Of a DNA stretch of 64,000 bases, positions 45,893 to 58,328 are shown one piece after another; within the stretch, counting starts at the first letter, position 1, and every line of letters starts with the position of its first letter. A program made the translations under genes and the position numbers. The notes under the pieces were generated by a model, which was given only the letters and a program-made list of their open reading frames with translations, searched no databases and was not told where the DNA came from. The stretch is from Symsagittifera roscoffensis (lineage: Eukaryota; Xenacoelomorpha; Acoela; Convolutidae), in assembly GCF_963678635.1 (NCBI RefSeq), contig NC_087063.1:16926449-16990448 (forward strand), in the 5' to 3' direction.

Positions 45893-46390
45893 CGTTGCAT
45901 AGGCCAAACAGCATCGTTTTTCACTGAAAATTGATAAGCATTCTTCACAGTGACGGAGTTCAGATATCGAAAGTCACTACAAAATCTCAGTTGATACCCT
46001 TTCTTTTTAGCCATGACTACTCCACACGCCCACGGTGAGTTGATTGGTTCTATCATGTCATACTCTCCCTGTGCTGTACTGCCGGTTCCTTCAATTCTAT
46101 CTCTTGTTCAGAAAAATTACACCACTCAATGTTCGCTTTGTGTTTCGAGAAAACATCCTGATTACTATGTAACTCAACCTTGATGGCTTCGAGCTGTTCG
46201 TCCGTAGTTTTCCCCTTAAATGCTCAATTTCTGGTAATAACAGTTTATCCGTTTCCAATTCTTCTGGTGTGAAAGTTTCTCAAAAATTCGAACAGCTTGA
46301 CAGCCAATCTTCTGTCACTGACTTAGGTTAATCGATGACACCCGACGAAATTTTTGTTCGCTTCAACCTAGTCAAGATAAAAAACCCAGT
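45892..46390 (-). pseudogene. Reverse transcriptase/linker fragment, unit copy 4
   Basis: The open piece 46056-45841 contains MIEPINSPWACGVVMAKKKG and LRFCSDFRYLNSVTVKNAY, then an internal deletion to VKNDAVWPMQRDRH. A threefold TAGTCAAGATAAA repeat at 46374-46412 marks a junction where about 1.5 kb (rest of linker, protease, most of gag), present in copy 2 at 32826-34352, has been lost. Confidence 0.8.
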
Positions 46391-46640
46391 CAAGATAAAC
46401 CTAGTCAAGATAAAAAAAAGTCCAAGTACACCTCCGTCTACATACAGTTATTCATAAAAAATATATAACTATTTTTAATTATCTAATCTTTATAGAAATG
46501 ACTTCAGTTTAAAATCTTTTTTACAGTCCGATTTAAAACCTAACTTTTCTAGATGTTCCTACTTCAATAATTTGTCGTAGGCTTTGGCGCGCTAGCTTCG
46601 CCCAACCCTTAAAACTGCCGGTCTTGACGAGCTTTTTGAG
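46391..46640 (-). other. gag leader, unit copy 4
   Basis: Equivalent of 27790-28030, with the GC-rich GGCGCGCTAGCTTCGCC phrase at about 46585. No coding sequence remains. Confidence 0.6.
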
Positions 46641-47260
46641 CTTTCCAAGACTTAATTCCTCTAGTGTTGGGTAGTTGTTTTAGCTTCCCAAGACTTAAAT
46701 TCTCAAATATTGGGCACTTGTTTTAGCTTCCCAAGACTCAATTCCATTAGTGTTGGGCACTTGTCTTAGCTTCCCAAGACTCAAATCCTCTAGTATTGGG
46801 CAGTTGATTTGCCTTCCCAGGACTCAAGTGTTGGGCAGTTGATTTGCTGTCCCAAGACTCAAAGGTTGGGCATTTGGTTTGCCCTCCGAAAATTCAAGTG
46901 TTGGTCAGTTGATTTGCCTTTCCAGGACTCAGGTGTTGGGCAGTTGATTTGCCTTCCCAGGACTCAAGTGTTATGCGATTGATTTGCCTTCCCAATACTC
47001 AAGTGTTGAGAAGTTGATTTGCCTTCTCAACACTCCAGCAAACCCGTGTTGGGCAGTTGATTTGCATTCCCGGGACTCAAGTAGATGTAATGTTGGGCAG
47101 TTGATTCAGGTTCCCAAGGCTCAAGTAGATATATTGTGGGCAGTTGATTCAGGTTCCCAAGGCTCAAGTAGATATATTGTGGGCAGTTGATTTGGCTTCC
47201 CAGGACTCAAGTAGATGTAGTGTTAGGGAGTTGATTAAGCTTCCCAGGACTGTCTTAGGA
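46641..47260 (+). repeat. 35-bp minisatellite, array 4 (about 17 units)
   Basis: Same unit and edge variants. It contains an extra duplication of the TTCCCAAGGCTCAAGTAGATATATTG variant near 47110-47180 not seen in array 2. Confidence 0.93.
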
Positions 47261-48910
47261 ACTCATGTATAAAGCCCCCACGCCCCAGAATTCTTACCGA
47301 AAACGTATCCGATGATCTCTAAAACTTCCTGTGTTCCACAAACAATTGCAACTGAAAAGTGTGATTGGATTTTCTACACCGGGTTGTGATTGGAAATTTT
47401 TTTTCAATTAAGTCTGATTGTCTTGAACATGTAACAACCCTTTTTGAAACTTCCCATTAAAAGATCAAAAGTGTTATAAAAACTCTAAGAATGAAGTTTT
47501 TAATTCTCAAATTTGCCAAAATTTACATTTCTAAAGCAAAAATTTTTTGGTACCTGGTTGTCACGCATTATTTCTTTTACTGTCTTTTTCTGAGGTTTTT
47601 ACCTTATTGGTCTCTAATAAAAAAAAACTTTCCGATCACACCATTCCGATCCGCCCAGACCACCCACCTCATCTCGAGTTTACTATGGGGTACATTCGCG
47701 TTCCAACTCCGTTTCAGTCTTTATTGTGATCAAAACTGACTCTTGTGAATATAATGTAACCAAATAGACGATGCCGATTGTGTTGTTACAGTAATAATGC
47801 CCCCCCTTTTCTTTTTCCAACCACTGCTTTTTGTTTCAACCAACCCCCTGTCTCACTTCCCCCCTTTCTAGCTCTTCACTTAGGTTGAGAAGCCCTTTCA
47901 GCGCGATGGGTGCTAAGCCACTCAAAGGAAAACCCGTAGAGCGTGTTCCCTAGCTCTGCTCAAGTAAAAACGTTTGCTCAGAAATCTTTGGGGTTCCTCT
48001 TTTTCACGTTCAAACCTATAGTATAAAAAAGTTTTTAACGATAACCGTTTAACCAAACTGCACACTCCAGTGATATCCTCTAGTAGTCACAATGCACTGG
48101 TCACACTACTGGTAGCTTCTTACCAGTAGCGTCTTCTCTTGACTCCCAGATCTCGGTCCTCCCAACCACTTCACTCTCCGGCTGGTCACCTCTTCCAGTG
48201 AAGTCTCCAGTGGTTCTCCAAGGTTGCAAGGCTATCTTAAAACCATTTCAACGCCCCGATTTTGGACATCTGCTGAATACTTGCTACTTTGATGGAAACG
48301 ATCGGTCTCATTGTAAATCAGTATAAGCTTACTATCAATTATTATAAAGGTCTGATCCATATAAATCTGGAAATCAAAGTCCTTGTCCAATACCAGTTTT
48401 GCTTTAAATCTTTTACTCGTTTTTTGTTCTTATAGTGGCCCACCATACTCTGTTAGCTAAGTTTCGTATCCGTGAGCGCACCGAGAACATTTTCACAAAT
48501 TTACTGGAAAAGCTATCACGGTAGGACCAGAAATTGTATACATTCCAGTTGAACCGTACCACCGGTACTCTAGAATGGGTTTGTAGCAAGCAGCTGCGTC
48601 CAGTGATTTCGATCCCGTAGTCTTGATGTCGTAAAACACTCAGCAGCGCCAAAAAACACTGGGTAACTGTCGTCCGCTTATGCAACATATGTGGTTAAGA
48701 AAAATAGGCCCTTTAACCATTGGCTCAAGGGTCAGGGACACTATATCTTGTGCTTTTGTACCTTATTATGTCGGAGCCAATTCGGTTTGCTTAAGACATG
48801 GATTGCAAAATCGCGTTAGTGACTGAAGGCCACTACCAAATTAACCCCACAATACAAATAAGAACGCCCTCATGGCTAGGTCTCTAAACACCTAGAACAC
48901 GTGAACGCCG
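47261..48910 (+). repeat. Long repeat, class d, copy 4
   Basis: CTACTGGTA/TACCAGTAG hairpin at 48106-48129. GGTCTC hairpin CTAGGT/ACCTAG at 48876-48895. Otherwise as copy 2. Confidence 0.65.
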
Positions 48911-50931
48911 TTTAAAAAAAGGTTGAAAACTCAAGTCTACAAATAGTTTTAATAGGACAGTGGACCTTTGATCAATTTCAGATGAATCAACCTAAGACCC
49001 GCCTTATCTCAGCATAACTGTGTGAAAATGTGTCACTCAACAAAATATATTAAGTTTTCACTTAGTGACGCGACTCTAGAATGAAGTACATTTTGTAAGT
49101 AAAGCAACTCTTGAAGTTTCAGGGAATAACTAGTTTTAAATCAAGAAAGTTTTCGTTTTCGACGAGTGGGCAGCTCCAATTGTCTTCCTGCCCAATCAAG
49201 GTTCCTTTTTGCCCAGCGTTGGCACTCTCGTAGGAATTCGCGATCTTCTCTGTCGGCAACAAAACAACTCTTTTCGAGTTGATTATTTCCGTAAAAATGA
49301 GAAGGAAAATTTTACACTAGCATATTTTTTGGTCGTTTTTCTGCAATTTTGTCTCGAATTTTGTGATTTTGTTAACGTTTTTTTTTTCAGTTTCCCCGAA
49401 AAACTTGAGCATGACAAAGTCGATTCGAATTTTTTAAAAATTCCCCCCCTATCAAGGTCAATTTTCAGGATATGACCGATTGGTACAATTATCAGCTTTC
49501 TGGAATGTCCTGAATTGAATATACTTAACATCAAATTCATTTGCAGAGTATGAGACGCTAGGAATTGAGGGAAAGCGTTTATCAATCTCCAATGGTTTGA
49601 TGATTTTATGTAATCTACTGAACGAAAACAAAATGGTATAATAATAGCCCTGTTTTTAGGAGTGACCTCGTGGTCTGCAGATACTGAGATTCAGCCATGA
49701 GCTCACTATTTTGCATATAACTTAGTTAGTATGCGCGACTTTTTCAACACGATGTTACGTGAACCACACACTGAAATGGCTTTGTATAGAGAGTTGCAAA
49801 ACTTCGGACAGACAATTAATTAGAAAGAGCTCGGAAGTTTTCGAAACTATGTCCATCGTTAGGTTAATAAAAGTGATATTAAGTTGTTTACAAACGTTAA
49901 ATTATCCTAAAAGACCATTAATTGGTTCTAAACAAAAAAATAAAGTCTTTCCACCAATCAAGTTTTAGCATTATTACGTAAGAATTTCGTAAATTTTAGT
50001 TTTACCTGAATTTCTGAGTTTTTAAATCTTACTTAGCGCTTCAATATACTAATTTTTCGATCTTACATTTTTCTCGATTGACATGTTCGATATTGTAAGC
50101 CAAAAATGTTTTTGAACTAAGCTCTAAGTGATAGCTCCTTGCTCCTGAATTCATCCTTCGTGTTGATCACTGGCCTCAGTGTCCTAATATGCAGCGCTTC
50201 CAATGTTAGTTCCATTGCGTTGTTTGGTTGATCTATTATCTTCCACGCCATTTAAGCAGTTGTCGGTTCCTCTCCACACTGACGTATGTGAATGCCAACT
50301 GGCGAGTCTTCTTTCTTGTGTTCCTCAATCCTTGTGGCCAAATGTCGAAGTGTTTCCAACATAGGTGGAATTACATACCAAACAGGACAATTTGTAGACC
50401 GCATTGGATTTCAGATCATTGTAGAAGGACGGCTTAAGGGAGGGAAGAGCGGTTTTCAATTTCCTGGTTTTAATTTTTTTGTCCGTTGGTGATGCTGCGC
50501 ACCTTGTTTGTAAGCAATTGATTTTGATTTCCTTGATTTTGAAGCATGAACATTGGGGTTCCTCGTCTCGCTTGTCATCGGCTGCCCGGTTTTCTGTCCT
50601 AAATGGTATTAAGTTTGCTCCAAGAATTTTGCTTAAATTTTGCGACTCATTTTTGGATGACCACTCCTCTGATTATTGATTTCCCTTCCATTGCTTTCTT
50701 TTGATCAGCATTGCTTGATGGTAAAGTTCCCATGTAGATGTGCTCCTAAAAATCCTGTGCACCGTACCCTCTATTACATTTCTTTTGTAATGCAAGGGTG
50801 AGCAACTTCTGAAGTTTAGAAGCGTGCCAGTATCCGTTGTTCTTTTGTACCATCAACATTTAACTTGCCTGCTGCCATCTGCACTTATATTACTGCCTCG
50901 AAAAGCTAAGTCACCGTTCTCATTTGGTGTT
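48911..50931. repeat. Copy of 36741-38531
   Basis: Same order of blocks. It includes CTCGTGGTCTGCAGATACTG near 49668. About 120 bp missing at 38000 are present here (50290-50410), so this copy is the more complete. Confidence 0.75.
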
Positions 50932-51130
50932 TCATTCAGTTGCATCCTCTGATTCTTGCCCCTGTTTGTAATTCCGCAAGTTCGCCATGTTAACTGAAAC
51001 ATATCTCTTCTTTAATCTCGGTATTAGTTTCACCGGTGTCTGTTTTGTCTGTCCGATTGGGCAAGTTTGCCTCGGCCCGACTCTGACCTTCTCTGGTATC
51101 GACACTCTTGTTTTCTTCATGGTCTTCTTA
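50932..51130 (-). pseudogene. gag N-terminal fragment, unit copy 5
   Basis: Near-identical to 38532-38738, offset 12.4 kb. Confidence 0.65.
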
Positions 51131-51299
51131 ATTATCTAATCCTTCTAAAAATGACTTCAGTTTCAAACCTTCTTACAGTCCTGTTTAAAGCCTAACTTTC
51201 CTAGATGTTCATACCTCAATAAATTGTCGTATGCTTTGGCGCGCTAGCTTCGCCCAACCCTTAAAATCGCCGCTCTTGACGAACTTTTTGAGCTTTCCA

Positions 51300-51565
51300 A
51301 GACCTAACTCCTCTAGTGTTGGGCAGTTGTTCTAGCTTCCCAAGACTTAATTTCTCTAGTATTGGGCACTTGTTTCAGCTTCCCAAGACTCAACTCCATT
51401 AGTGTTGGGACCTGTTTTAGCTTTCCAAGACTCAAGTCCTCTAGTATTGGGTACTTGATTTATCTTCCCAGGACTCACGTGTTGGGCAGTTGATTTGGCT
51501 TCCCAGGACTCAAGTAGATATAGTATTAGGCAGTTGATTTAGCTTCCCAGGACTGTCTTAGGAAT
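51300..51565 (+). repeat. 35-bp minisatellite, array 5 (about 7 units)
   Basis: Keeps both edge-variant types but has lost the middle units found in array 3 (38905-39690), of which it is otherwise the duplicate. Confidence 0.9.
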
Positions 51566-53190
51566 TCATGTAAAATGCCCCCACGCCCCAGAATTCTTAC
51601 CAAAAATTTATCTGAGTGTCACTAAAATTTTATGTGTTCCTCAAATAATTGCAACTGGAAAGAGTGATTGGGTTTACTACACTGGGTTATGATTGGAAGT
51701 TATTTTTCAATTAAGTCTGATTGTCGTGAACATGTACCAAACCTTTTGAAACTTCCCATTAAAAGCTCAAAAGTGTTACAAAATCTCTAAAAATGAAGTT
51801 TTTTTTATCAAATTTACCAAAATTGTCATTTCAAAAAAAATTTCTTTGGTACCTGGTTGTCACGCATTATTTCTTCTACTGTCTTTTTCTGAGGTTTTTA
51901 TCTTATTGAACTCTAAAAAAAAGTTTCCGATCACCCCATCCGATACGCCCAGACCACCCACCTCATCTCGAGGTTACTATGGGGTACCTTCGCGTTTCCA
52001 CTCCGTTTTCAGTCTTTATTGTGATCAAAAATGACTCTGGTGAATATAATGTAACCAAATAGACGAAGCCGATTGTGTTGTTACGATAATAAGGCCCCCT
52101 TTTTTCATTTTCTAATCACAACCTTTTATTTCAACCAACCCCCTGTCTAACCTCCCCCCTTTCTAGCCCTTCACTTGGATTGAAAAGCCCTTTCACAGCG
52201 ATGGGTACTAAGCCACTCAAAGAAAAACCCGTAGAACCTGTTTCAAAGCTCTGCTCAACTAAAAACGTTTGCTCAAAAATGTTTGGGGTGCCTCTTTTTC
52301 ACGTTCAAACCTATAATATAAAAAGGTTTTTAACGATAACCGTTTAATCGTTTAACCGTTTTTAACGATAACCGTAGTCACACTGCACTGGTCACACTAC
52401 TGGTAGCTTCTTACCAGTAGCGTCTTCTCTTGACTCCCAGATCTCGGTCCTCCCAACCACTTCACTATCCGGCTAGTCACCTCTTCCAGTGAAGTCTCCA
52501 GTGGTTCTCCAAGGTTGCAAGACTATCTGAAAACCGTTTCAACGCCCCGAATTCGGACATATGCTAAATACTTGCTTCTTTGATGGAAACGATCGGTCTT
52601 ATTGTAAATCAGTATAAGCTTACTATCAATTATTATAAAGGTCTGATCCATCTCATCTGGGAATCAAAATCCCTGTCCATTACCAGTTTCGCTTTAAGTC
52701 TTTTAACCGTTTTTTGTTCTTATAGTGGCCCCCCATAATCGGTTTGCTATGTTTCGAATCCGTGAGCGCACCGAGAATATTTACAGAAATTTACTGGAAA
52801 AGCTAACACGGTAGGACCAGAAACTGGATACATTCCAGGTGAACCGTACCACCGGTACTCTAGAATGGGCATGTAGCACGCAATTGCGTCAAGTCATTTC
52901 GATCCCGTGGTCTTGATGTCGTAAATTACTCAGCAGCGTCAAAAACACTTGGTAACTGTCGTCCGCTTATGCAACATATGAGGCTAAGAAAAATGGGCCC
53001 TTTAACCATTGGCTCAAGGGTCAGAGACACTATGTCTTTTGTTTTTGTACCATATTCTGTCGGAGCCCATTCGGTTTGCTTAAAACATGGACTGCAAAAT
53101 CGCGTTACAGACTAAAGGCCACTACCAAATCACCCCACAATACAAATAAGAACGTCCTCATGGCTAGGTCTCTAAATACCTAGGACACGC
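51566..53190 (+). repeat. Long repeat, class d, copy 5
   Basis: CTACTGGTA hairpin at 52397-52420. A duplicated TTTAACGATAACCG phrase around 52328-52375 replaces the segment before it. GGTCTC hairpin CTAGGT/ACCTAG at 53164-53183. Confidence 0.65.
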
Positions 53191-54500
53191 GAACGCCGTT
53201 AAAAAAAGGGTTGAAAACTCAAGTCTACAATTAGTTTTAATAGGACAGTGGACCTTTGATCCATTTCAGATGATTCAACCTGAAAATCGCCTTATCTCAG
53301 CATAACTGTGGGAAAATGTGACACTCAAGAAAATAAATTAAGTTTTCACTTAGTGACGCGACTCTAGAATGAAGTAAATTTTGTAAGTACGGCAACTCTT
53401 GAAGTTTTAGGGAATAACTAGTTTTAAATCAAGAAAGTTTCAGAGTTTTTTCTTGCCCAGCGTTGGCACTCTCGTAAAAAATTGCGATGTTCTCTGTCGG
53501 GAACAAGAGAACTCTTTTCGATTTGACTATTTCCGTAAAAGTGCGACAAAAAAGCATAATTTTTGGTCAATTTTTTGCAATTTGCACTATGAGGAGTGTC
53601 CTAGATAAAATTTCTTTCCTGGCTACGTACGTCATCTCGCCATAAATTTTCTTCTAGCTCTTGCTTGATTAAAACTTCGAGACGTGGCATGGCAACGAAC
53701 CCGTTAAAATTAACCTAATGTCACTCACTGAGCATTACATGGTCGAGTCGAATTTTTTCAAAAATTACTAATTCCCCCATATTGAATGTCAAACATCAGG
53801 ATATGACCAACTGGTACATTTTTAAGCTTTCTGAAATGTCCTGAATTGAATATAATTAATATCAAGTTCATTTGCAGAGTTTGAGAAGCTAGGAGGTGAG
53901 GGAAAGCGTTTATCAATCTCCGATGGTTTGATGATTTTATGTTATCTACTGAAAAAAAAATTGTAAAAAATAATGTAGTAGCCCTGTTTTTAGGAAAGAA
54001 CTCGTGGTCTGCGGATACTTAGATTCAGCCATGAGCTCACTATGTTGCATTGAACTAAGTTAGTATGCATAGTTTGACCTTAAATTTGTATTGACTTTGT
54101 TGACACGATGTTACGTGAACCACATGTTGAACTGGCTTTGTATAGAGAGTTACAAAATTTCGGACAGACAATTAATTAGAAAGAACTCGAACGTTTTCGG
54201 AATTTTTTCCATCCTTAGGTTAATAAAAAAGATATAAAATGGTTTACAGACGTTAAATTAACATAACAGACCATTAAGTTGTTCTAAACAAAAAAAAATA
54301 TTTCCAAAAATCAAGTTTTAGCTTTTTTACGTAAGAATTTCGTAAGCTTTAGTTTTACCTAAATTTCTGAAATTTTAAATCTCACTGAGTGTTTCATCAT
54401 ACTTATTTTTTTCAATTTTACAATTTTTTTATTGACACGTTCGATATTTTAGGCCAAAAATGTTTTTGAACTAAACTCTAAGTGATAGCTCTTTGCTTCT
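53191..54500. repeat. Class d tail and inverted class c segment, copy
   Basis: A fuller version of 41251-42000, including CTCACTGAGCATTACATGG (53727), CATCAGGATATGACCAACTG (53794) and the inverted hairpin segment near 54010-54030. Confidence 0.7.
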
Positions 54501-55570
54501 GAACTGTATCATTCCCCCAAATACTACACAGTGACAGAGCGAAAAAAAAGTACCTTTAGACGACTGGCCGGCGTCAGTGACCTAAATTCTACTCGTTTTT
54601 CATCGTCTCGACCTAGACTGTTGATTTTCTGGTCTGTTTAGGGCTAAGTAAAAAGTTACTATTTTCAGGCCATCAGTCAAACGACTTTTAATCATCTTCT
54701 GTTTACATGCGAAGACAACCACATAGCTGGGTCTCGGATCGCCAGACTACATGATTGCTTTTAAAAACACGGCTCGAATATCCTATTTTACTATGTTTTT
54801 GGTGACAGTTCTATTTTAAATCTATTGGAGATGGATTGACCCTTTCATCTTCTTCCTAGCTACTCAGGTTCTAAAAAATCAAATTATACCGGTGTTAATT
54901 AAAACTTTCAGGACATCAAAGTAACTAAAAAATTAATTTAATTCATTTCTTCACCATATGATGGTCTCTGGTTGCCGAGCCTCTGATTCCGTGTTTTTTC
55001 TGTAATAAAGTCGTTATTACTCTTAATTCGTGGCACGGGATGGTACTGCTCCTTCCTTCTTCCTCACTGAAGCCTCTTTTCAGTCTATTGTCTCCAAAAA
55101 GTTGTTTTATCGTGCGCGATTGTCATGTTAAGAGGCTTCGTGTTTTCTTTTATATTTCCGACCTTCTGTCACTTGCTATTTCAGTTGTTGTTCTGTTTTT
55201 CGTGACTTTTCAAACAAAAATGGCCATTTCCCGTATTTCTCAGAAATAGACTGTCTGCAATCGAATATTCGAAAATTAAAATTTCTAGAATATTCTAGCC
55301 TCTTTTTCAACAATACACGATCACTAAGGCTTTTAATGTCTTTTTTGTGCTGCGACGGAAGGTTCCGCTGTGCCAATCCAGGGGAATGGCACATATTCCC
55401 CGGACAGTCCCTTTCAATATCCACATTGATCGCATAACGCCGGGTTATCGTCAAGTAGTGTTCCAGTTCTCTAGAAATAACTTTACAAACCGCATTAGAA
55501 AATTGAAATTTATCTTCTCCACGTCAACTCACCAAGTTTCATAAATGCCATTGTACTACATCTCACTGCC
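54501..55570 (+). repeat. Long repeat, class a, copy 2
   Basis: Same as 42001-43080; hairpin CTGG/CCAG at 54727-54745, AATAAAG at 55004, AAAATGGCCATTTCCCGTAT near 55217. Confidence 0.7.
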
Positions 55571-56110
55571 CTTCAACATTTTCACAAAATTTGCACTATG
55601 AAGAGTGTCCTAGATAATTTTTTGTTCCTGACTACTTACGTCGTCTCGTCATAAAGTTTCTTCTCGCTCTTGCTTGATTAAAATTTCGGGACGTGGCATG
55701 GCCACGTATCCGTTAAAATTCATCTTATGTCACTCACCGAGCATGACATGGTCAATTCGACTTATTTTGAAAAATTACTATTTCCCGCATATTGTATGTC
55801 AAACTTCAGGATATGACCGACTGGTGCATTTTTTAGCTTTCCGAAATGTCCTGAATTGAATTTAATTAGCATCAAGTTCATTTGCAGAGTATGACAAGCA
55901 AGGAGGTGAGGGAAAGCGCTTACCAATCTCCGATGGTTTGTGATTTTATGTAATCTACTGAACAAAAACAAAACAAAATAATAATGTAGTAGTAGCCTTG
56001 TTTTTAGGAAAGACCTCGTAGTCTGCGTATACTGAGATTCAGCCATGAGCTCACTATGTTGCATTGAACTAAGTTAGTATGCGTAGTTTGACCTTAAATT
56101 TGTATTGATT
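55571..56110 (-). repeat. Long repeat, class c, copy (truncated)
   Basis: Matches 43085-43620. At about 56113 (GATTTTGACAAACGTTAAAT) it switches to a copy of 49890 onward. Confidence 0.7.
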
Positions 56111-57165
56111 TTGACAAACGTTAAATTATCATAAAAGACCATTAATTGGTTCTAAACAAAAAAAATAAAGTCTTTCCACCAATCAAGTTTTAGCATTATT
56201 ACGTAAGAATTTCGTAAATTTTAGTTTTACCTGAATTTCTGAGTTTTTAAATCTTACTTAGCGCTTCAATATACTAATTTTTCGATCTTACATTTTTCTC
56301 GATTGACATGTTCGATATTGTAAGCCAAAAATGTTTTTGAACTAAGCTCTAAGTGATAGCTCCTTGCTCCTGAATTCATCCTTCGTGTTGATCACTGGCC
56401 TCAGTGTCCTAATATGCAGCGCTTCCAATGTTAGGAGTTCCCTTGCGTTGTTTGGTTGATCTATTATCTTCCACACCATTTAAGCAGTTGTCGGTTCCTC
56501 TCCACACTGACGTATGTGAATGCCAACTGGCGAGTCTTCTTTCTTGTGTTCCTCAATCCTTGTGGCCAAATGTCGAAGTGTTTCCAACATAGGTGGAATT
56601 ACATACCAAACAGGACAATTTGTAGACCGCATTGGATTTCAGATCATTGTAGAAGGACGGCTTAAGGGAGGGAAGAGCGGTTTTCAATTTCCTGGTTTTA
56701 ATCTTTTTGTCCGTTGGTGATGCTGCGCACCTTGTTTGTAAGCAATTGATTTTGATTTCCTTGATTTTGAAGCATGAACATTGGGGTTCCTCGTCTCGCT
56801 TGTCATCGGCTGCCCGGGTTTCTGTCCTAAATGGTATTAAGTTTGCTCCAAGAATTTTGCTTAAATTTTGCGACTCATTTTTGGATGACCACTCCTCTGA
56901 TTATTGATTTCCCTTCCATTGCTTTCTTTTGATCAGCATTGCTTGATGGTAAAGTTCCCATGTAGATGTGCTCCTAAAAATCCTGTGCACCGTACCCTCT
57001 ATTACATTTCTTTTGTAATGCAAGGGTGAGCAACTTCTGAAGTTTAGAAGCGTGCCAGTATCCGTTGTTCTTTTGTACCATCAACATTTAACTTGCCTGC
57101 TGCCATCTGCACTTATATTACTGCCTCGAAAAGCTAAGTCACCGTTCTCATTTGGTGTTTCATTC
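56111..57165. repeat. Third copy of the 38 kb / 50 kb block
   Basis: Nearly identical to 49890-50945. Contains the conserved stretch with GGAAGAGCGGTTTTCAATTT. No coding motif; the open frames here are copied along with the repeat. Confidence 0.75.
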
Positions 57166-57345
57166 AGTTGCATCCTCTGACTCTTACCCCTGTTTGTAAC
57201 TCCGCGTGTTCACCATGTTAACTGAAACATTTTTCCTCTTTAATCTCGGTATTAGTGTCACCGGTGTCTGTTTTGTCTGTCCTATTGGACAAGTTTGCCT
57301 CGGCCCGATTCTGACTTTCTCTGGTATCGACACTCTTGTTTTTTG
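57166..57345 (-). pseudogene. gag N-terminal fragment, truncated
   Basis: Fragment of the MKKTRVSIPEK gag start region, lacking the start codon. It is cut at TCTTGTTTTTTGATTTGATT and fused to the class d tail, equivalent to 53517. The junction shares TTTTCGATTTGA-like sequence. Confidence 0.6.
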
Positions 57346-58328
57346 ATTTGATTTTTCCGTAAAAGTGCGACAAAAAAATTTACTCTAGCATAATTTTTGG
57401 TCAATTTTTTGCAATTTGCACTATGAGGAGTGTCCTAGATAAAATTTCTTCTCTGGCTACGTACGTCATCTCGCCATAAATTTTCTTCTAGCTCTTGCTT
57501 GATTAAAACTTTGAGACGTGGCGTGGCAACGAATCCGTTAAAATTAACCTAATGTCACTCACTGAGCATTACATGGTCGATTCGAATTTTTTCAAAAATT
57601 ACTAATTCCCCCATATTGAATGTCAAACATCAGGATATGACCAACTGGTACATTTTTAAGCTTTCTGAAATATCCTGAATTGAATATAAGTAACATCAAG
57701 TTCATTTGCAGAGTATGAGAAGCTGGGAGGTGAGGGAAAGCGTTTATCAATCTCCGAGTGTTTGATGATTATATGTTATCTACTGAAAAAAAAATAATGT
57801 AAAAAAAAGTGTAGTAGCCCTGTTTTTAGGAAAGACCTCGTGGTCTGCGGATACTTAGATTCAGCCATGAGCTCACTATTTTGCCTTGAACTTAGTTAGT
57901 ATGCGCGGTTTTACCTTAAAATTGTTTTGAATTTGTTGATACGATGTTACGTGAACCACACATTGAACTGGCTTTGTATACAGAGTTGCAAAACTTCGGA
58001 CAGACAATTAATTAGAAAGAACTCGAACGTTTTCGGAACTTTTTCCATCCTTAGGTTAATAAAAAAGATATAAAATGGTTTACAGACATTAAATTAACAA
58101 AACAGACCATTAAGTGGTTCTAAACAAAAAAAAATGTTTCCACCAATCAAGTTTTAGCTTTTTTACGTAAGAATTTCGTAAGCTTTAGTTTTACCTAAAT
58201 TTCTGAGATTTTAAATCTCACTGAGTGTTTCATCATACTAATTTTTTGACTTTACAATTTTTTTGATTGACATGTTCGATATTTTAGGCCAAAAATGTTT
58301 TTGAACTAAACTCTAAGCGATAGCTCTT
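57346..58328. repeat. Class d tail and class c segment, further copy
   Basis: Follows 53520-54495. Ends at ATAGCTCTTTGATTCAGAGCC (58320), where about 480 bp including the class a hairpin are missing. Confidence 0.7.

Noticed and set aside
28030-51565. CRISPR-like look of the 35-bp direct repeats
   Set aside because: Units are contiguous with no unique spacers, vary along the array and lie in eukaryotic retroelement sequence. This is a minisatellite.
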